This document shows positions 26,042 to 35,481 of a DNA stretch of 61,476 nt, in pieces. Origin of the DNA: Bacteroidales bacterium (GTDB lineage: Bacteria > Bacteroidota > Bacteroidia > Bacteroidales > F082); NCBI GenBank assembly GCA_017630195.1, contig JAGBVS010000134.1:1-61476 (forward strand), written 5' to 3'. The first letter of the stretch is position 1, and every line of letters begins with the position of its first letter. The position numbers were made by a program, and so were the translations under genes. The notes beneath the pieces are model-generated. The model searched no databases and had not been told where the DNA came from. It saw only the letters and a list, made by a program, of their open reading frames with translations.

Positions 26042-27946
26042 ATTGCATTTTAATATGCCATCGTCGTCTCTGATGATGTCGTTATCTATCATAAATCTTA
26101 TTGTATTGAGAACCTTCTCCTCATGATATTTGTTGAATTTCTTTAAAATACAATATACGTCAGATTCATTTTCCTTCAATTCGTATATGATACTTTCGCT
26201 AATGTCTTGATATTCTTTGTTGTTTATAGTCATCTTGTTCTTAGAAGAACAAACGTCGCATTTGTCGCATGTCTTTTTAATGTCCTCCCCGAAATATCTC
26301 AATAATTGAACGCTTCTACAGTCTTTATCGTTGTTCACAAAATCAATGACAGATAAAACTCTTTTGACAGCATCGTCTTTTCTGTTTTTATATACTTCAT
26401 CGGATAAATTGAAATATCTTGTGTCTATTCTTTCTGTGATATATTGAATGGTAGGCTTGTCACTGCGTGGGATATATGAGAGGAAATTCAGCTTGTCGAG
26501 TTGGCCGAGTTGACGGATTATTAAATCAATGCGCATTCCTGTCTTTTGAGCTATTTGTTCTTCTCTGATGTTAACAAAGTCGGACAATATGCCAGGAGTG
26601 TTTCTTAATAAATATTTTATTATTGCGTCAAATTCCTTGTATTCTATTTGAAAACGATATAAATCTTCTCTATTTGCTTTTATGTGAACCTTTGAAGGAG
26701 TGTTCAACGCTTCAGAAGTCATGACAAGACCTTCTCTTTCCATAAGTTTTATGGCATTGAATACTTCTAATAGAGAGAAATTATAGAATTGTGAGAATTC
26801 GTTAATGTCGAAGTCGTATCTCTGATTCATGCCTGCTCCAATAGGAACTTGCAAATAATTTCCTAAAGCATCGTATATTGTCTTGATTCTAACTAAATCA
26901 GGATATGACGATTGTATGTTTTCTTGTAATTTGTTTACGTCGGTGTCGGCAACTAAAAGGAAGGCTTCTGAAGGCTGGAGGTCACGGCCCGCACGACCTG
27001 CTTCTTGGAAATATGCTTCAAGGCTATCGGGCAGGTCGAGGTGTACGACAAGTCGTACGTCTGGTTTGTCGATTCCCATTCCAAAGGCATTGGTAGCAAC
27101 AATGACTTTTATCTTTCCGTCCATCCAAAGCTGCTGTCTGTAATCGCGTAGCTTGGCATCTAATCCTGCATGGTAGAAAGAGGCACTTATTCCTACAGAT
27201 TGCAGCCAGTCGGCAATGATTTTGGTCTTTTTGCGACTTCTTACATAAACGATGCCGCTGCCTTTGTCCATCTTCTTGAAAAGACGATACATAAGTCCAA
27301 ATTTATCAGCTTCATGTATCACGTTGTAAGTTACATTTTTGCGCTCGTAACTTGTTTGAAATACATTGTTCTTTTTAAAACCAAGACGATATTGAATGTC
27401 TTCCACGACTTTAGGCGTGGCTGTTGCCGTGAGCGCTAATACTGGCGCATGAGGTATGAATTTTCTTATCTCAGCTATTTTTAGATAAGGAGGCCGGAAG
27501 TCGTAGCCCCATTGTGAAATGCAATGCGACTCATCTACAGCGAGCATATTGACCTTCATCTTTTTCAAGGCCTCGATAAATGCGTCTGTCATGAGTCGCT
27601 CTGGAGATACATAAAGAAATTTGAGCATGCCGAATGCGGCCTGATTATAAATGATTTCGATTTCGTTATGATGCATTCCTGAGAATATGGCAGCAGCGGC
27701 AATGCCTATCTTTTTAAGATGCTGAACTTGGTCTTTCATGAGAGAAATGAGCGGCGTTATCACGATACATATTCCGTCTAATGTCATTGCTGGCACCTGA
27801 AAACAAATCGACTTTCCGCCTCCGGTGGGAAGCAACGCCAATGTGTCTTTGCCATCGATGACAGAATCAACGATGTCTTCCTGCATCGGACGGAAAGAAG
27901 GATAGCCCCAATATCTTGATAATATGTCTCTCGTCAGTTTGCTCAT
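26036..27946 (-). CDS. recQ: RecQ-like ATP-dependent DNA helicase
   Basis: A 636-aa superfamily 2 helicase. Motifs in order: F/Q motif YPSFRPMQ, Walker A LLPTGGGKS, Walker B VDESH (DExH), LTATATP, GIVYVRSRKK, ATNAFGMGIDKPDVR and the QEAGRAGRD arginine finger. A zinc site of the RQC region follows (CDKCDVC). No clear HRDC domain is present; the C-terminal part looks winged-helix-like. It unwinds DNA 3'-5' in repair. Confidence 0.93.
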   Translation of the reverse strand: MSKLTRDILSRYWGYPSFRPMQEDIVDSVIDGKDTLALLPTGGGKSICFQVPAMTLDGICIVITPLISLMKDQVQHLKKIGIAAAAIFSGMHHNEIEIIYNQAAFGMLKFLYVSPERLMTDAFIEALKKMKVNMLAVDESHCISQWGYDFRPPYLKIAEIRKFIPHAPVLALTATATPKVVEDIQYRLGFKKNNVFQTSYERKNVTYNVIHEADKFGLMYRLFKKMDKGSGIVYVRSRKKTKIIADWLQSVGISASFYHAGLDAKLRDYRQQLWMDGKIKVIVATNAFGMGIDKPDVRLVVHLDLPDSLEAYFQEAGRAGRDLQPSEAFLLVADTDVNKLQENIQSSYPDLVRIKTIYDALGNYLQVPIGAGMNQRYDFDINEFSQFYNFSLLEVFNAIKLMEREGLVMTSEALNTPSKVHIKANREDLYRFQIEYKEFDAIIKYLLRNTPGILSDFVNIREEQIAQKTGMRIDLIIRQLGQLDKLNFLSYIPRSDKPTIQYITERIDTRYFNLSDEVYKNRKDDAVKRVLSVIDFVNNDKDCRSVQLLRYFGEDIKKTCDKCDVCSSKNKMTINNKEYQDISESIIYELKENESDVYCILKKFNKYHEEKVLNTIRFMIDNDIIRDDDGILKCNK

Positions 27947-27965
27947 TTTATATTGTAAGTTTTGC

Positions 27966-28757
27966 TTATCCTAAAGCCACGTCTAATATCATCATGATGA
28001 TGAATCCAATCATGAAGCCCCATGTGCCGGTGTGAGGATTTTCGCTAATGTTAGCGTCGGGAATAAGGTCTTCTGCTACGACAAACAGCATTGCTCCGGC
28101 AGAGAAGGCGAGGAGCCAAGGCTGCAAAACGATAAGATGTGAGGCTAAGAAAAATCCAACTATAGCGGATATCGGTTCAACCACGCCGCTTCCCATACCA
28201 AAGAGGAAGGCTTTTTTGCTGCTGCCTGTCACTTGTCGCATTGGCAAAGAAATGGCAGCTCCTTCTGGAAAGTTCTGGATGCCAATACCAATGGCGAGTC
28301 CTAACGCTGAAATGAAAGCTGCACTTTCTCCGCTGACAGATGCTGCTCCAAAGGCAAATCCAACAGCTAATCCTTCTGGAATGTTGTGCAATGTGACTGC
28401 AAAAAACAATTTCATCGACTTGGAAAAATGTGAACGCGGCCCTTCTTCTTGGTGCGTGCCGTTGTGCATGTGTGGAACGACTTTGTCTAATAAAGCCAAA
28501 AGTAATCCTCCTAAAATGATACTCGTAGCGGCAGGAAACCAGGCATATTTCCCAAATGTAGCTTCTGACATGTCAATAGACGGAATTATCAGTGACCAGA
28601 TAGAAGCAGCCACCATAATGCCTCCGGCTAATCCTAAAAGCAATGAATTTACCTTCTGTGAAATGTCACTCTTGAAAAAGAAAACTAACGACGAACCTAA
28701 TGTCGTCATTAAAAATATAATGGCAAATCCTATTATCGTTACTAATGTATTGTTCAT
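27966..28757 (-). CDS. ZIP family divalent metal transporter
   Basis: A 263-aa membrane protein with about eight helices. The two metal-binding helix motifs are intact: LHNIPEGLAVG and IQNFPEGAAISLP. A His-containing loop (VVPHMHNGTHQ) lies between helices 3 and 4. Likely substrates are zinc or related divalent ions. It is preceded by marC at 6-base spacing and followed by recQ on the same strand. Confidence 0.92.
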   Translation of the reverse strand: MNNTLVTIIGFAIIFLMTTLGSSLVFFFKSDISQKVNSLLLGLAGGIMVAASIWSLIIPSIDMSEATFGKYAWFPAATSIILGGLLLALLDKVVPHMHNGTHQEEGPRSHFSKSMKLFFAVTLHNIPEGLAVGFAFGAASVSGESAAFISALGLAIGIGIQNFPEGAAISLPMRQVTGSSKKAFLFGMGSGVVEPISAIVGFFLASHLIVLQPWLLAFSAGAMLFVVAEDLIPDANISENPHTGTWGFMIGFIIMMILDVALG

Positions 28758-28763
28758 TTCTGA

Positions 28764-29366
28764 TTATTTCGCTAAACTGTCAATAACTATGGTTAAATTA
28801 CTTGCAAATAACTTTACAGCTAATGCTAACAGGATGACTCCGAAAAACTTTCTTAAAATAAAGATGATGTCTTTGCCAAGCCATTTTTCAATTTTGCCAA
28901 CAAAACGAATGACAATATATGCTAATGTCAAATTTAAAATCAAACCTAACATGATGTTGATCACTGAATAATCTGCTCGTAATGACAATAATGCCGTCAA
29001 TGCTCCTGGTCCAGCCAACAGCGGAAACGCTACAGGCACAATGGAAACGTTTGAACCTTGGCTGTCATATTTTATAATGTCGAAACCAAGAACCATTTCC
29101 AATGCTAAAATAAATATTACGAACGAACCTGCAACGGCGAACGACGCTACGTCAATGCTGAATAATTCCAAAAGTAAATCTCCTGCATAGAAAAACGCAA
29201 CAAACATTAATAAGGCTATTATACATGCTTGACCGGCCTTGATGTTCTTTTCACTGCTTTTGAGACTTAAAAAGATTGGTATTGAACCTGTTACGTCGAT
29301 GATGACAAAAAGTACGATGAACGAACTTAATATTTCAACTAAATTGATTTGTGATAAAAATTCCAT
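28764..29366 (-). CDS. MarC family integral membrane protein
   Basis: A 200-aa protein with six hydrophobic segments. The start LVEILSSFIVLFVIIDVTGSIPIFLSL and VAFPLLAGPGALTALL match the MarC/UPF0056 family. The molecular function of the family is unsettled. It is coupled with the ZIP transporter gene (6 bases), which may hint at an ion-related role. Confidence 0.9.
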   Translation of the reverse strand: MEFLSQINLVEILSSFIVLFVIIDVTGSIPIFLSLKSSEKNIKAGQACIIALLMFVAFFYAGDLLLELFSIDVASFAVAGSFVIFILALEMVLGFDIIKYDSQGSNVSIVPVAFPLLAGPGALTALLSLRADYSVINIMLGLILNLTLAYIVIRFVGKIEKWLGKDIIFILRKFFGVILLALAVKLFASNLTIVIDSLAK

Positions 29367-29390
29367 AATACTATTTTTTATTGTTAATAA

Positions 29391-30683
29391 TCATTTGAAA
29401 AACTGTGACTTAATACTATTTACTAATGTATTGAAATCGTTTAACGTCGGAAGAAGTTGTATTGTTTTTACTTTCGTTTCTTTTTTAAATATAAACCATT
29501 GGTAAATTATTGTGGCTAAATATGTTAATGAGACAGATATGCCTGCTCCGATAATTCCGTATTTTGGTATCAGGATGAAAATAGAAGGAATAGTCACTAA
29601 CAATCCAACTAATGAACCGTAAAGGTTATGCTTCGGAAGATTGACTCCGGAAAAGTAGTGACTGAAAATCATATTGGCAGCCATGAAAATCATTCCTGGA
29701 CTGAGACTTACTAAAACATCTTTGGTCTCTGCAAATTCCTGTGTGAAAATCCATGCATATATCGACTTGGGAATCAGACAGATGATAGTCATACATATTG
29801 CCGTCAATATGACTGCAAGTTTCAAAAAAGTTATTGTTAAATCAGCGGCTTTCTTCTTGTCATCCATATTGCTTATGGAGGAGAACTGAACCAAAGCTAT
29901 GCTGTTGCCTATCAATTTGGTGGCTTCTGAAACTTGTGTTCCTGAAGTATAAACTCCAACTTCTGCAAGGCCGAATGTTTTCTTTATGACAAAATAGCTT
30001 ATTCTTCTATTAATCATCGTGACCAATGTGGAAAGCTGAATCATGCTGCCAAAATTGAACATTTCCTTAGCGGTTGGAATCAATGCTTCATGTTGATTGT
30101 CATTGAAATATGGTAATATGCAAATTAAGCCGCAAATATTTACGGTTATATAGCCTGTTATGAGTGAAAAGACAAAGGCATCTGCATTGCGGATTCCAAA
30201 AACGAAAATATAGATTATCATGGATATGAGCTGTGTCATAAATTGTATGATAAACAAGATGTTCTGTGTCCCAACTCTTTCTTTCCCCAACAGTACATTC
30301 ATATTGAAGTTGTGAAGACTATATAGTAATACCATTAATAGGATATGCGCTCCATAGCCTTCAGGAACAAAAGCTTCGTATGTCTGTGGTAAAAATGAAT
30401 GTAATAATGAGAATGCGATGGTGAAAAATCCGATCACTAAAAAAGTCCATGCGTATGAAATCTTGAACAAAGTGACGAATGATTTTCTTGGAGTGTAATA
30501 AATAAGTCCGCTGCCAGAAAGCAGTTCGACGGCAATGAGAAGTAAAGAAACATCGACCAAGACGGTAGCTCCAATGCCCCAAGCTTCCCTGCCAAGAAAG
30601 TTGGTGCCAAACCATAGTGTTACAAAGCCAACTATGGCGTTTAAAAGACGAGTTCCAAATGTGCCAAATATCTTCTTAATCAT
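29391..30683 (-). CDS. Wzx-like oligosaccharide flippase
   Basis: A 430-aa polytopic membrane protein (about 12 helices) of the polysaccharide flippase superfamily, starting MIKKIFGTFGTRLLNAIVGF. It is the second flippase in the window and is unrelated in detail to the one at 15257. It directly abuts the formyltransferase-propeller gene upstream, so both probably act on one glycan or glycolipid. Confidence 0.87.
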   Translation of the reverse strand: MIKKIFGTFGTRLLNAIVGFVTLWFGTNFLGREAWGIGATVLVDVSLLLIAVELLSGSGLIYYTPRKSFVTLFKISYAWTFLVIGFFTIAFSLLHSFLPQTYEAFVPEGYGAHILLMVLLYSLHNFNMNVLLGKERVGTQNILFIIQFMTQLISMIIYIFVFGIRNADAFVFSLITGYITVNICGLICILPYFNDNQHEALIPTAKEMFNFGSMIQLSTLVTMINRRISYFVIKKTFGLAEVGVYTSGTQVSEATKLIGNSIALVQFSSISNMDDKKKAADLTITFLKLAVILTAICMTIICLIPKSIYAWIFTQEFAETKDVLVSLSPGMIFMAANMIFSHYFSGVNLPKHNLYGSLVGLLVTIPSIFILIPKYGIIGAGISVSLTYLATIIYQWFIFKKETKVKTIQLLPTLNDFNTLVNSIKSQFFK

Positions 30684-32348
30684 TTATTTATGTATCTTTT
30701 GTTTAAGTTGTTGTTTAAATCCTGAAAAAGTGAAGATAAATCTTTTTCCATCGAAAACCACCATGTCGCCATCGCTGTTAATGGTATGGATTCCTTTGTT
30801 ATAATCGCTGTCTTCTATAGGCATTATATTCCCAAAAGCCTTTGTCTTGAAAATGTTTTCTGTCAGCGAATCTATCTCTTCTAAGGTGATGGATTGTCCG
30901 TAATGTTCGGTACAATTTTGTGAAGGTCGAATCGTTTTTCCTTTATAAGTGAATAATTTTCCAGCTGGTCTTGCCTTGCTGCAATCAATCATGACTGGAT
31001 TAAGGTCGTGTGAGATATATTTTCCTCTTAATTCATCAGAATAATATATTTCAAGGTGTGTATGTGAATTTTTTTGGTTCACTAAATATAGAAACCATTT
31101 GTTGTCGTGATGATGAAGCGTAGCATCAACGATAGGGAAGCCTTCCATTATAACAGAGTCCTTTTCAAATGTTATTTTTTCTTCGTTAAAACGATACAAA
31201 GTCAGTTGCTTAGTTTGATTCGCTTCAGGAAGACAGTAGATAACATCATCATGTTCAAAAACATACGGATATGAACGATGTTCCTTGAAATTTGTCAACT
31301 TATGATATTTCTCGAAGTTCTCCGATTTTAAAGCCACAGCTAAATCTGCTTTTCCTCTCGGATATGAATACCATTCGAAGAAAATATATGTGTCTTTTTT
31401 TGTTTTTATTATAAAAGGATCTGCAAAATAACAATTTCTTTTTGGTTTTTTAAGCCATTTAATGTCAAGTGATTCTTTATCTTTGCAATCGATAAAGTTC
31501 TCGATGGAGCTTTCGCAGAAACCGACATTCCAATCTTCTTGTCTGAATAAATCGTTGATGTGAAACATGATTCTTCTCCAAATCGATTTCCAGAAATATT
31601 GGAGCATTTTTAAATTTGTCGGCGGATGTATTATAGGCGCTTCTGATGTTGAAGGCTCTTCTTTTAAGATTCCTGTGTTAATCAATTCTTTACATACTTG
31701 TAAAGGCAGTATTTCACCTCCGAAATATAATTGATCAAGATGAGCCTTATAACTATGAAGTATAGTTTTAAAGTTTAATCTTTTTAATATTATTCCTTTG
31801 TCGAGGCTGTTTGTAAGTCTTTGTAAAATAACACCGTTGTTAGGAATTTTCTTCATAAATTCCCAGAATCCAGGAGGGCCGCCTCTGATGATTCTCTCGT
31901 CATCGTGATGGAATGACCAAATGCCGTATTTCGCTGTGTTTAATACTTCGCCGCGAACAATGTCGAATCCAAATCTTAGTATGAAATCCAAGTTCTGGTT
32001 TCTTATTTCTTGAATGTCAACTTCATCGAAATAAGTTGAAATACCCTTCATTTTCGGTTTGCAGAATATTGTATGAATGTCGCATGTTAAATCTGTCAAA
32101 TCGGCGGGATATTTGCTTCTTGGCTTGAAAATGAATCTATTCCAGCATCTGAAGATTATTTTTCTAAACGGATAGTTTTTGATTTTCTCAAGAAATGATG
32201 GGGAAGGAGTGTTGTCGTTATTTTGGATAATGAGAGATAATTTCATTCCGTTATCCATAAGAAGCTTTATGGTTTCATATTGCCAATGTTCAACGGTTAA
32301 ACTGTTGAGCATTATACCAAAACGAAGCGATTTTCTCCTGTTTTCCAT
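30684..32348 (-). CDS. formyltransferase-fold / GINT1-like beta-propeller fusion protein
   Basis: A 554-aa two-domain protein. Residues 1-230 resemble the formyltransferase fold (SFHHDDERIIRGGPPGFWEF, comparable to the Fmt HxSLLPxYRG region, then LDKGIILK). Residues 265-550 resemble the five-bladed propeller of the glucosamine inositolphosphorylceramide transferase (GINT1-like) group, with CYFADPFII, DTYIFFEW and VDATLHHHDNKWFLY. The two halves suggest a sugar-modifying enzyme for a surface glycan or glycolipid. The exact reaction is unknown. The stop abuts the flippase start. Confidence 0.75.
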   Translation of the reverse strand: MENRRKSLRFGIMLNSLTVEHWQYETIKLLMDNGMKLSLIIQNNDNTPSPSFLEKIKNYPFRKIIFRCWNRFIFKPRSKYPADLTDLTCDIHTIFCKPKMKGISTYFDEVDIQEIRNQNLDFILRFGFDIVRGEVLNTAKYGIWSFHHDDERIIRGGPPGFWEFMKKIPNNGVILQRLTNSLDKGIILKRLNFKTILHSYKAHLDQLYFGGEILPLQVCKELINTGILKEEPSTSEAPIIHPPTNLKMLQYFWKSIWRRIMFHINDLFRQEDWNVGFCESSIENFIDCKDKESLDIKWLKKPKRNCYFADPFIIKTKKDTYIFFEWYSYPRGKADLAVALKSENFEKYHKLTNFKEHRSYPYVFEHDDVIYCLPEANQTKQLTLYRFNEEKITFEKDSVIMEGFPIVDATLHHHDNKWFLYLVNQKNSHTHLEIYYSDELRGKYISHDLNPVMIDCSKARPAGKLFTYKGKTIRPSQNCTEHYGQSITLEEIDSLTENIFKTKAFGNIMPIEDSDYNKGIHTINSDGDMVVFDGKRFIFTFSGFKQQLKQKIHK

Positions 32349-32464
32349 TTCTTTCTTTTTTATGCAAAAATAAGATTTTAAAGGTAATTTTCATAAAACT
32401 TTTCGGCTTTTTTTTTAATGATAAAAAAATATTGAAACGTTAATAAAAATAGACAAAAAAACAC

Positions 32465-32472
32465 TATTTTTG
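32465..32472 (+). promoter_or_regulatory. -7 box for the GT2 fusion gene
   Basis: TATTTTTG matches TAnnTTTG and lies 17 bases before the ATG at 32490. The -33 element is not clear. Confidence 0.5.
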
Positions 32473-32489
32473 CAACTTTAAAATGGTTC

Positions 32490-34445
32490 ATGAAATTATC
32501 TATAGTCATAGTAAATTATAACGTTGAGCATTTCCTCGAACAATGTCTTTTCTCAGTCAGAAAAGCCATTGCCAACATAGATGCGGAGGTGTATGTTGTT
32601 GACAATAATTCTGTTGACGGTTCAATGAAAATGCTATCGGAGAAATTTCCTGAAGTAAAAGTCATTGCCAACAAAGATAATGTTGGCTTCAGCAGAGCTA
32701 ACAATCAAGCAATTAGAGTTTCAACAGGAGAATATGTCTTGTTGTTGAATCCGGATACTGTTGTAGAAGACGATACATTTACCAAGACTATAGACTTTAT
32801 GGATTCTCATCCCGACGCAGGCGGTCTCGGCGTTAAAATGGTCGATGGCAAAGGTCGATTCCTCCCTGAATCGAAACGCGGACTTCCAACACCGGCGACG
32901 GCTTTTTACAAAATGTTTGGCTTGACAAAGTTGTTCCCTCACTCAAAACGCTTTGCTCGTTATTATTTGGGACACCTTGACAATGATGAAATTAACGAAG
33001 TCGAAATATTGTCAGGAGCATTTATGCTCATGCGTCGTGAAACATTAGATAAATGCGGTCTGCTTGATGAAACCTTCTTCATGTATGGTGAAGACATCGA
33101 CTTGTCATACAGAATTATACTCGCAGGCTACAAAAATTATTACTATCCTAAGACAAGAATCATCCATTATAAAGGCGAAAGCACTAAAAAGACAAGTGTC
33201 AACTATGTGCTCGTTTTCTATAAGGCGATGGAGATTTTCGTCAGAAAACATTTCGCCACCAAAGGCGCTAAAGCGTATTCTTCTCTGATCAATGTGGCGA
33301 TTTATATAAAAGCCTTCTTAGCCCTTATATCGCAATTTTTCAGCAAAGCAGTTCAGCCTCTTTTTGATACAGTGTTAGGATATTCCGGACTTGCAGCAAT
33401 AGGTTATTTGTGGGGCAACGTGATGGTTTATGATGGCGTAGGAACGTATCCTTCAACATTGTTTGCAATAATATTGCCGGTTTATCTGCTTATTTGGTTG
33501 TTAACTTCGTATTTTTCAGGAGGTTATGATAAGCCTTATAAAATAGCTCCAGCAGTGAGCGGCGTGTTCGTGGGTAGTTTCTTGATTTTAGTTCTGTATG
33601 CATTGCTTCCAGAACAGCTGCGTTTCTCTCGAGCCTTGATTTTGTTGGGAATGATATGGGTGGCTGCTGAAATGAGCTTTACCAGATGGTTGGGATATCT
33701 GCTTAAACGCCCTAATTTTCAATATGGTAAGAATGCAAAGAAACGTTTTCTCATCATAGGCGGTGAAGATGAAACAAAGCGTGTTGAGCAGTTGTTGCAG
33801 AGCACTTCGATAAAGCCTGATTTCATAGGATTGATTGAGCCGTCTGACGATAAAGATGTCCCGACAAACTATCTCGGAAACTTGCATCAGGTTCCGGATA
33901 TTATTGATATTTATAAGATTAATGAGATTATATTCTGTTCCAAAGATATGTCGCATCAGTTGATTATCGACAAAATGGAAGAATGGCATTCATCGCTCGA
34001 CTATAAAATCGCTCCGGAAGACACTCTTTCTATCATAGGCAGCAATTCTATCAACACAAGAGGCGATTTATATACAATAGACATAAAAACTATTAGCACT
34101 AATTCAAATAAGAGAAAGAAACGTCTCTTCGATTTGATTTCATCTTTTATGGGAATTGTGCTTTGGATTTTCCTTGTTTTCATTATCGACAGGCCTTTCG
34201 CTTTCTTAAAGAGCTGTTTTAAGGTCTTGTTTGGAAAGTATTCTTGGATAGGATATTGCGATGTGAAAGATAGTGAAAAATCAAGACTTCCTAAGATTAA
34301 GAAAGGCATTTTTGATCCATCTGCAAACATGAGTAGATTCGGATTGACAGAAGAAGAAAAAGAACATCTTAATCTTATGTACGCAAGAGATTATTCCTTG
34401 TCGAAAGACATAAATTTTTTCTTCAGAGCATTGAGAAAATCGTGA
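32490..34445 (+). CDS. GT2 glycosyltransferase fused to a WbaP-like, catalytically degenerate sugar-phosphotransferase
   Basis: This 651-aa protein has three parts. Residues 1-265 are a GT-A family 2 transferase (IVIVNYNV start, YVVDNNSVDG, LLNPDTVVEDD metal site, GEDIDLSYR). Four to five transmembrane helices lie between about 275 and 400. Residues 410-540 resemble the nucleotide-binding middle domain of WbaP-type proteins (FLIIGGEDETKR). The tail (about 545-651) aligns by pattern with bacterial sugar transferases (KRLFDLISSFMG near its start, ARDYSLSKDINFFFRAL at its end), but the usual catalytic Asp-Glu region is not recognisable. It is 29 bases before nusB. The function is inferred as glycan assembly at the membrane. 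Confidence 0.8.
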   Translation: MKLSIVIVNYNVEHFLEQCLFSVRKAIANIDAEVYVVDNNSVDGSMKMLSEKFPEVKVIANKDNVGFSRANNQAIRVSTGEYVLLLNPDTVVEDDTFTKTIDFMDSHPDAGGLGVKMVDGKGRFLPESKRGLPTPATAFYKMFGLTKLFPHSKRFARYYLGHLDNDEINEVEILSGAFMLMRRETLDKCGLLDETFFMYGEDIDLSYRIILAGYKNYYYPKTRIIHYKGESTKKTSVNYVLVFYKAMEIFVRKHFATKGAKAYSSLINVAIYIKAFLALISQFFSKAVQPLFDTVLGYSGLAAIGYLWGNVMVYDGVGTYPSTLFAIILPVYLLIWLLTSYFSGGYDKPYKIAPAVSGVFVGSFLILVLYALLPEQLRFSRALILLGMIWVAAEMSFTRWLGYLLKRPNFQYGKNAKKRFLIIGGEDETKRVEQLLQSTSIKPDFIGLIEPSDDKDVPTNYLGNLHQVPDIIDIYKINEIIFCSKDMSHQLIIDKMEEWHSSLDYKIAPEDTLSIIGSNSINTRGDLYTIDIKTISTNSNKRKKRLFDLISSFMGIVLWIFLVFIIDRPFAFLKSCFKVLFGKYSWIGYCDVKDSEKSRLPKIKKGIFDPSANMSRFGLTEEEKEHLNLMYARDYSLSKDINFFFRALRKS

Positions 34446-34474
34446 TAAAAGTAAACAATTAAAGGTTTTATAAT

Positions 34475-35437
34475 ATGATTAACAGAAGGTTTTTAAGAGT
34501 TAAAGTTTTGCAAGCAGTTTATGCTTATATGGGATCAGGCGAAGATTTCGTAGAAAAAGGTGTCGGTCATTTGCTTGAAAGTATTGACAAAATGAAAGAA
34601 CTGTTCGTGTGGCAGCTTTCTTTTCTTGTCGAGACAAAACGTTTTGCAGAAAATAGGATAGAAGAAAACAAACGTAAAAACTTCCCTACACAAGAAGATC
34701 TGAATCCTAATATGCGTTATGTGGAAAACCGTGTGCTTGCCGCATTGCAAAACAACAGAGACCTTCGTAGAGAAGAAGAAAACTTGAAGATAAACTGGGC
34801 TGATCATCAAGATATTGTAAGAAATTACTACAATATGATGCGTAACACTCAGGAATATCAAGATTATATGTCTGATTCAACCAGCAGTTTCGCTCAAGAT
34901 AAGAAGTTTATCGTTAAGATGATAACAGAACATTTTTCTGAACTTGAAGTACTTCAAGATTTTTATGAAGAAAAGAGTATTTTCTTCGTCGATGATTATC
35001 ATCTTGTTTCATCGATGTTGATAAAATTCTTCACAGACATTAAGGAAAGTTTTGACGAGTTCAGCTTGCTCCCTACAATTTACAAGACAGAAAAAGACAT
35101 TGTTAACGAAGATAAGGAATTTGTCAAGAAATTATTTAGAGAAGTCATTAAACATGATGACGAATACGGTAAATTGGTCGGTTCTAGCACCTCAAACTGG
35201 GAAAAAGAACGTGTTTGTGTTATGGATATGATAATCTTGAAGTTAGCTTTGACAGAATTTTGCTGTTTCCCTTATATACCAGTGAAAGTCACAATGAACG
35301 AATACATTGAGATTTCAAAGTATTTCAGCACTCCAAAAAGTAAGATTTTCGTTAACGGTATTTTGGACAGAATGTCTAAGAAACTTATGGAAGAAAACCT
35401 TATTGTTAAAAAAGGTATAGGTTTGTTAGAATCTTAA
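34475..35437 (+). CDS. nusB: transcription antitermination factor NusB (long Bacteroidetes form)
   Basis: A 320-aa protein that starts MINRRFLRVKVLQAVYAY, the conserved NusB opening, and ends with the NusB core (about 190-310: ERVCVMDMIILKLALTEF and IPVKVTMNEYIEISKYFSTPKSKIFVNGILDR). NusB binds boxA RNA with NusE during rRNA transcription. The central insertion makes it about twice the length of the E. coli protein, as is usual in this phylum. Confidence 0.92.
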   Translation: MINRRFLRVKVLQAVYAYMGSGEDFVEKGVGHLLESIDKMKELFVWQLSFLVETKRFAENRIEENKRKNFPTQEDLNPNMRYVENRVLAALQNNRDLRREEENLKINWADHQDIVRNYYNMMRNTQEYQDYMSDSTSSFAQDKKFIVKMITEHFSELEVLQDFYEEKSIFFVDDYHLVSSMLIKFFTDIKESFDEFSLLPTIYKTEKDIVNEDKEFVKKLFREVIKHDDEYGKLVGSSTSNWEKERVCVMDMIILKLALTEFCCFPYIPVKVTMNEYIEISKYFSTPKSKIFVNGILDRMSKKLMEENLIVKKGIGLLES

Positions 35438-35481
35438 TAATAATTAAGATAATTTTTCGTTTGCTATTAAAATTTTGAATC

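Noticed and set aside
28048..28971. 307-aa plus-strand frame
   Set aside because: Shadow of the ZIP transporter and MarC genes on the other strand; it has no signal or domain and the minus-strand frames carry intact family motifs.
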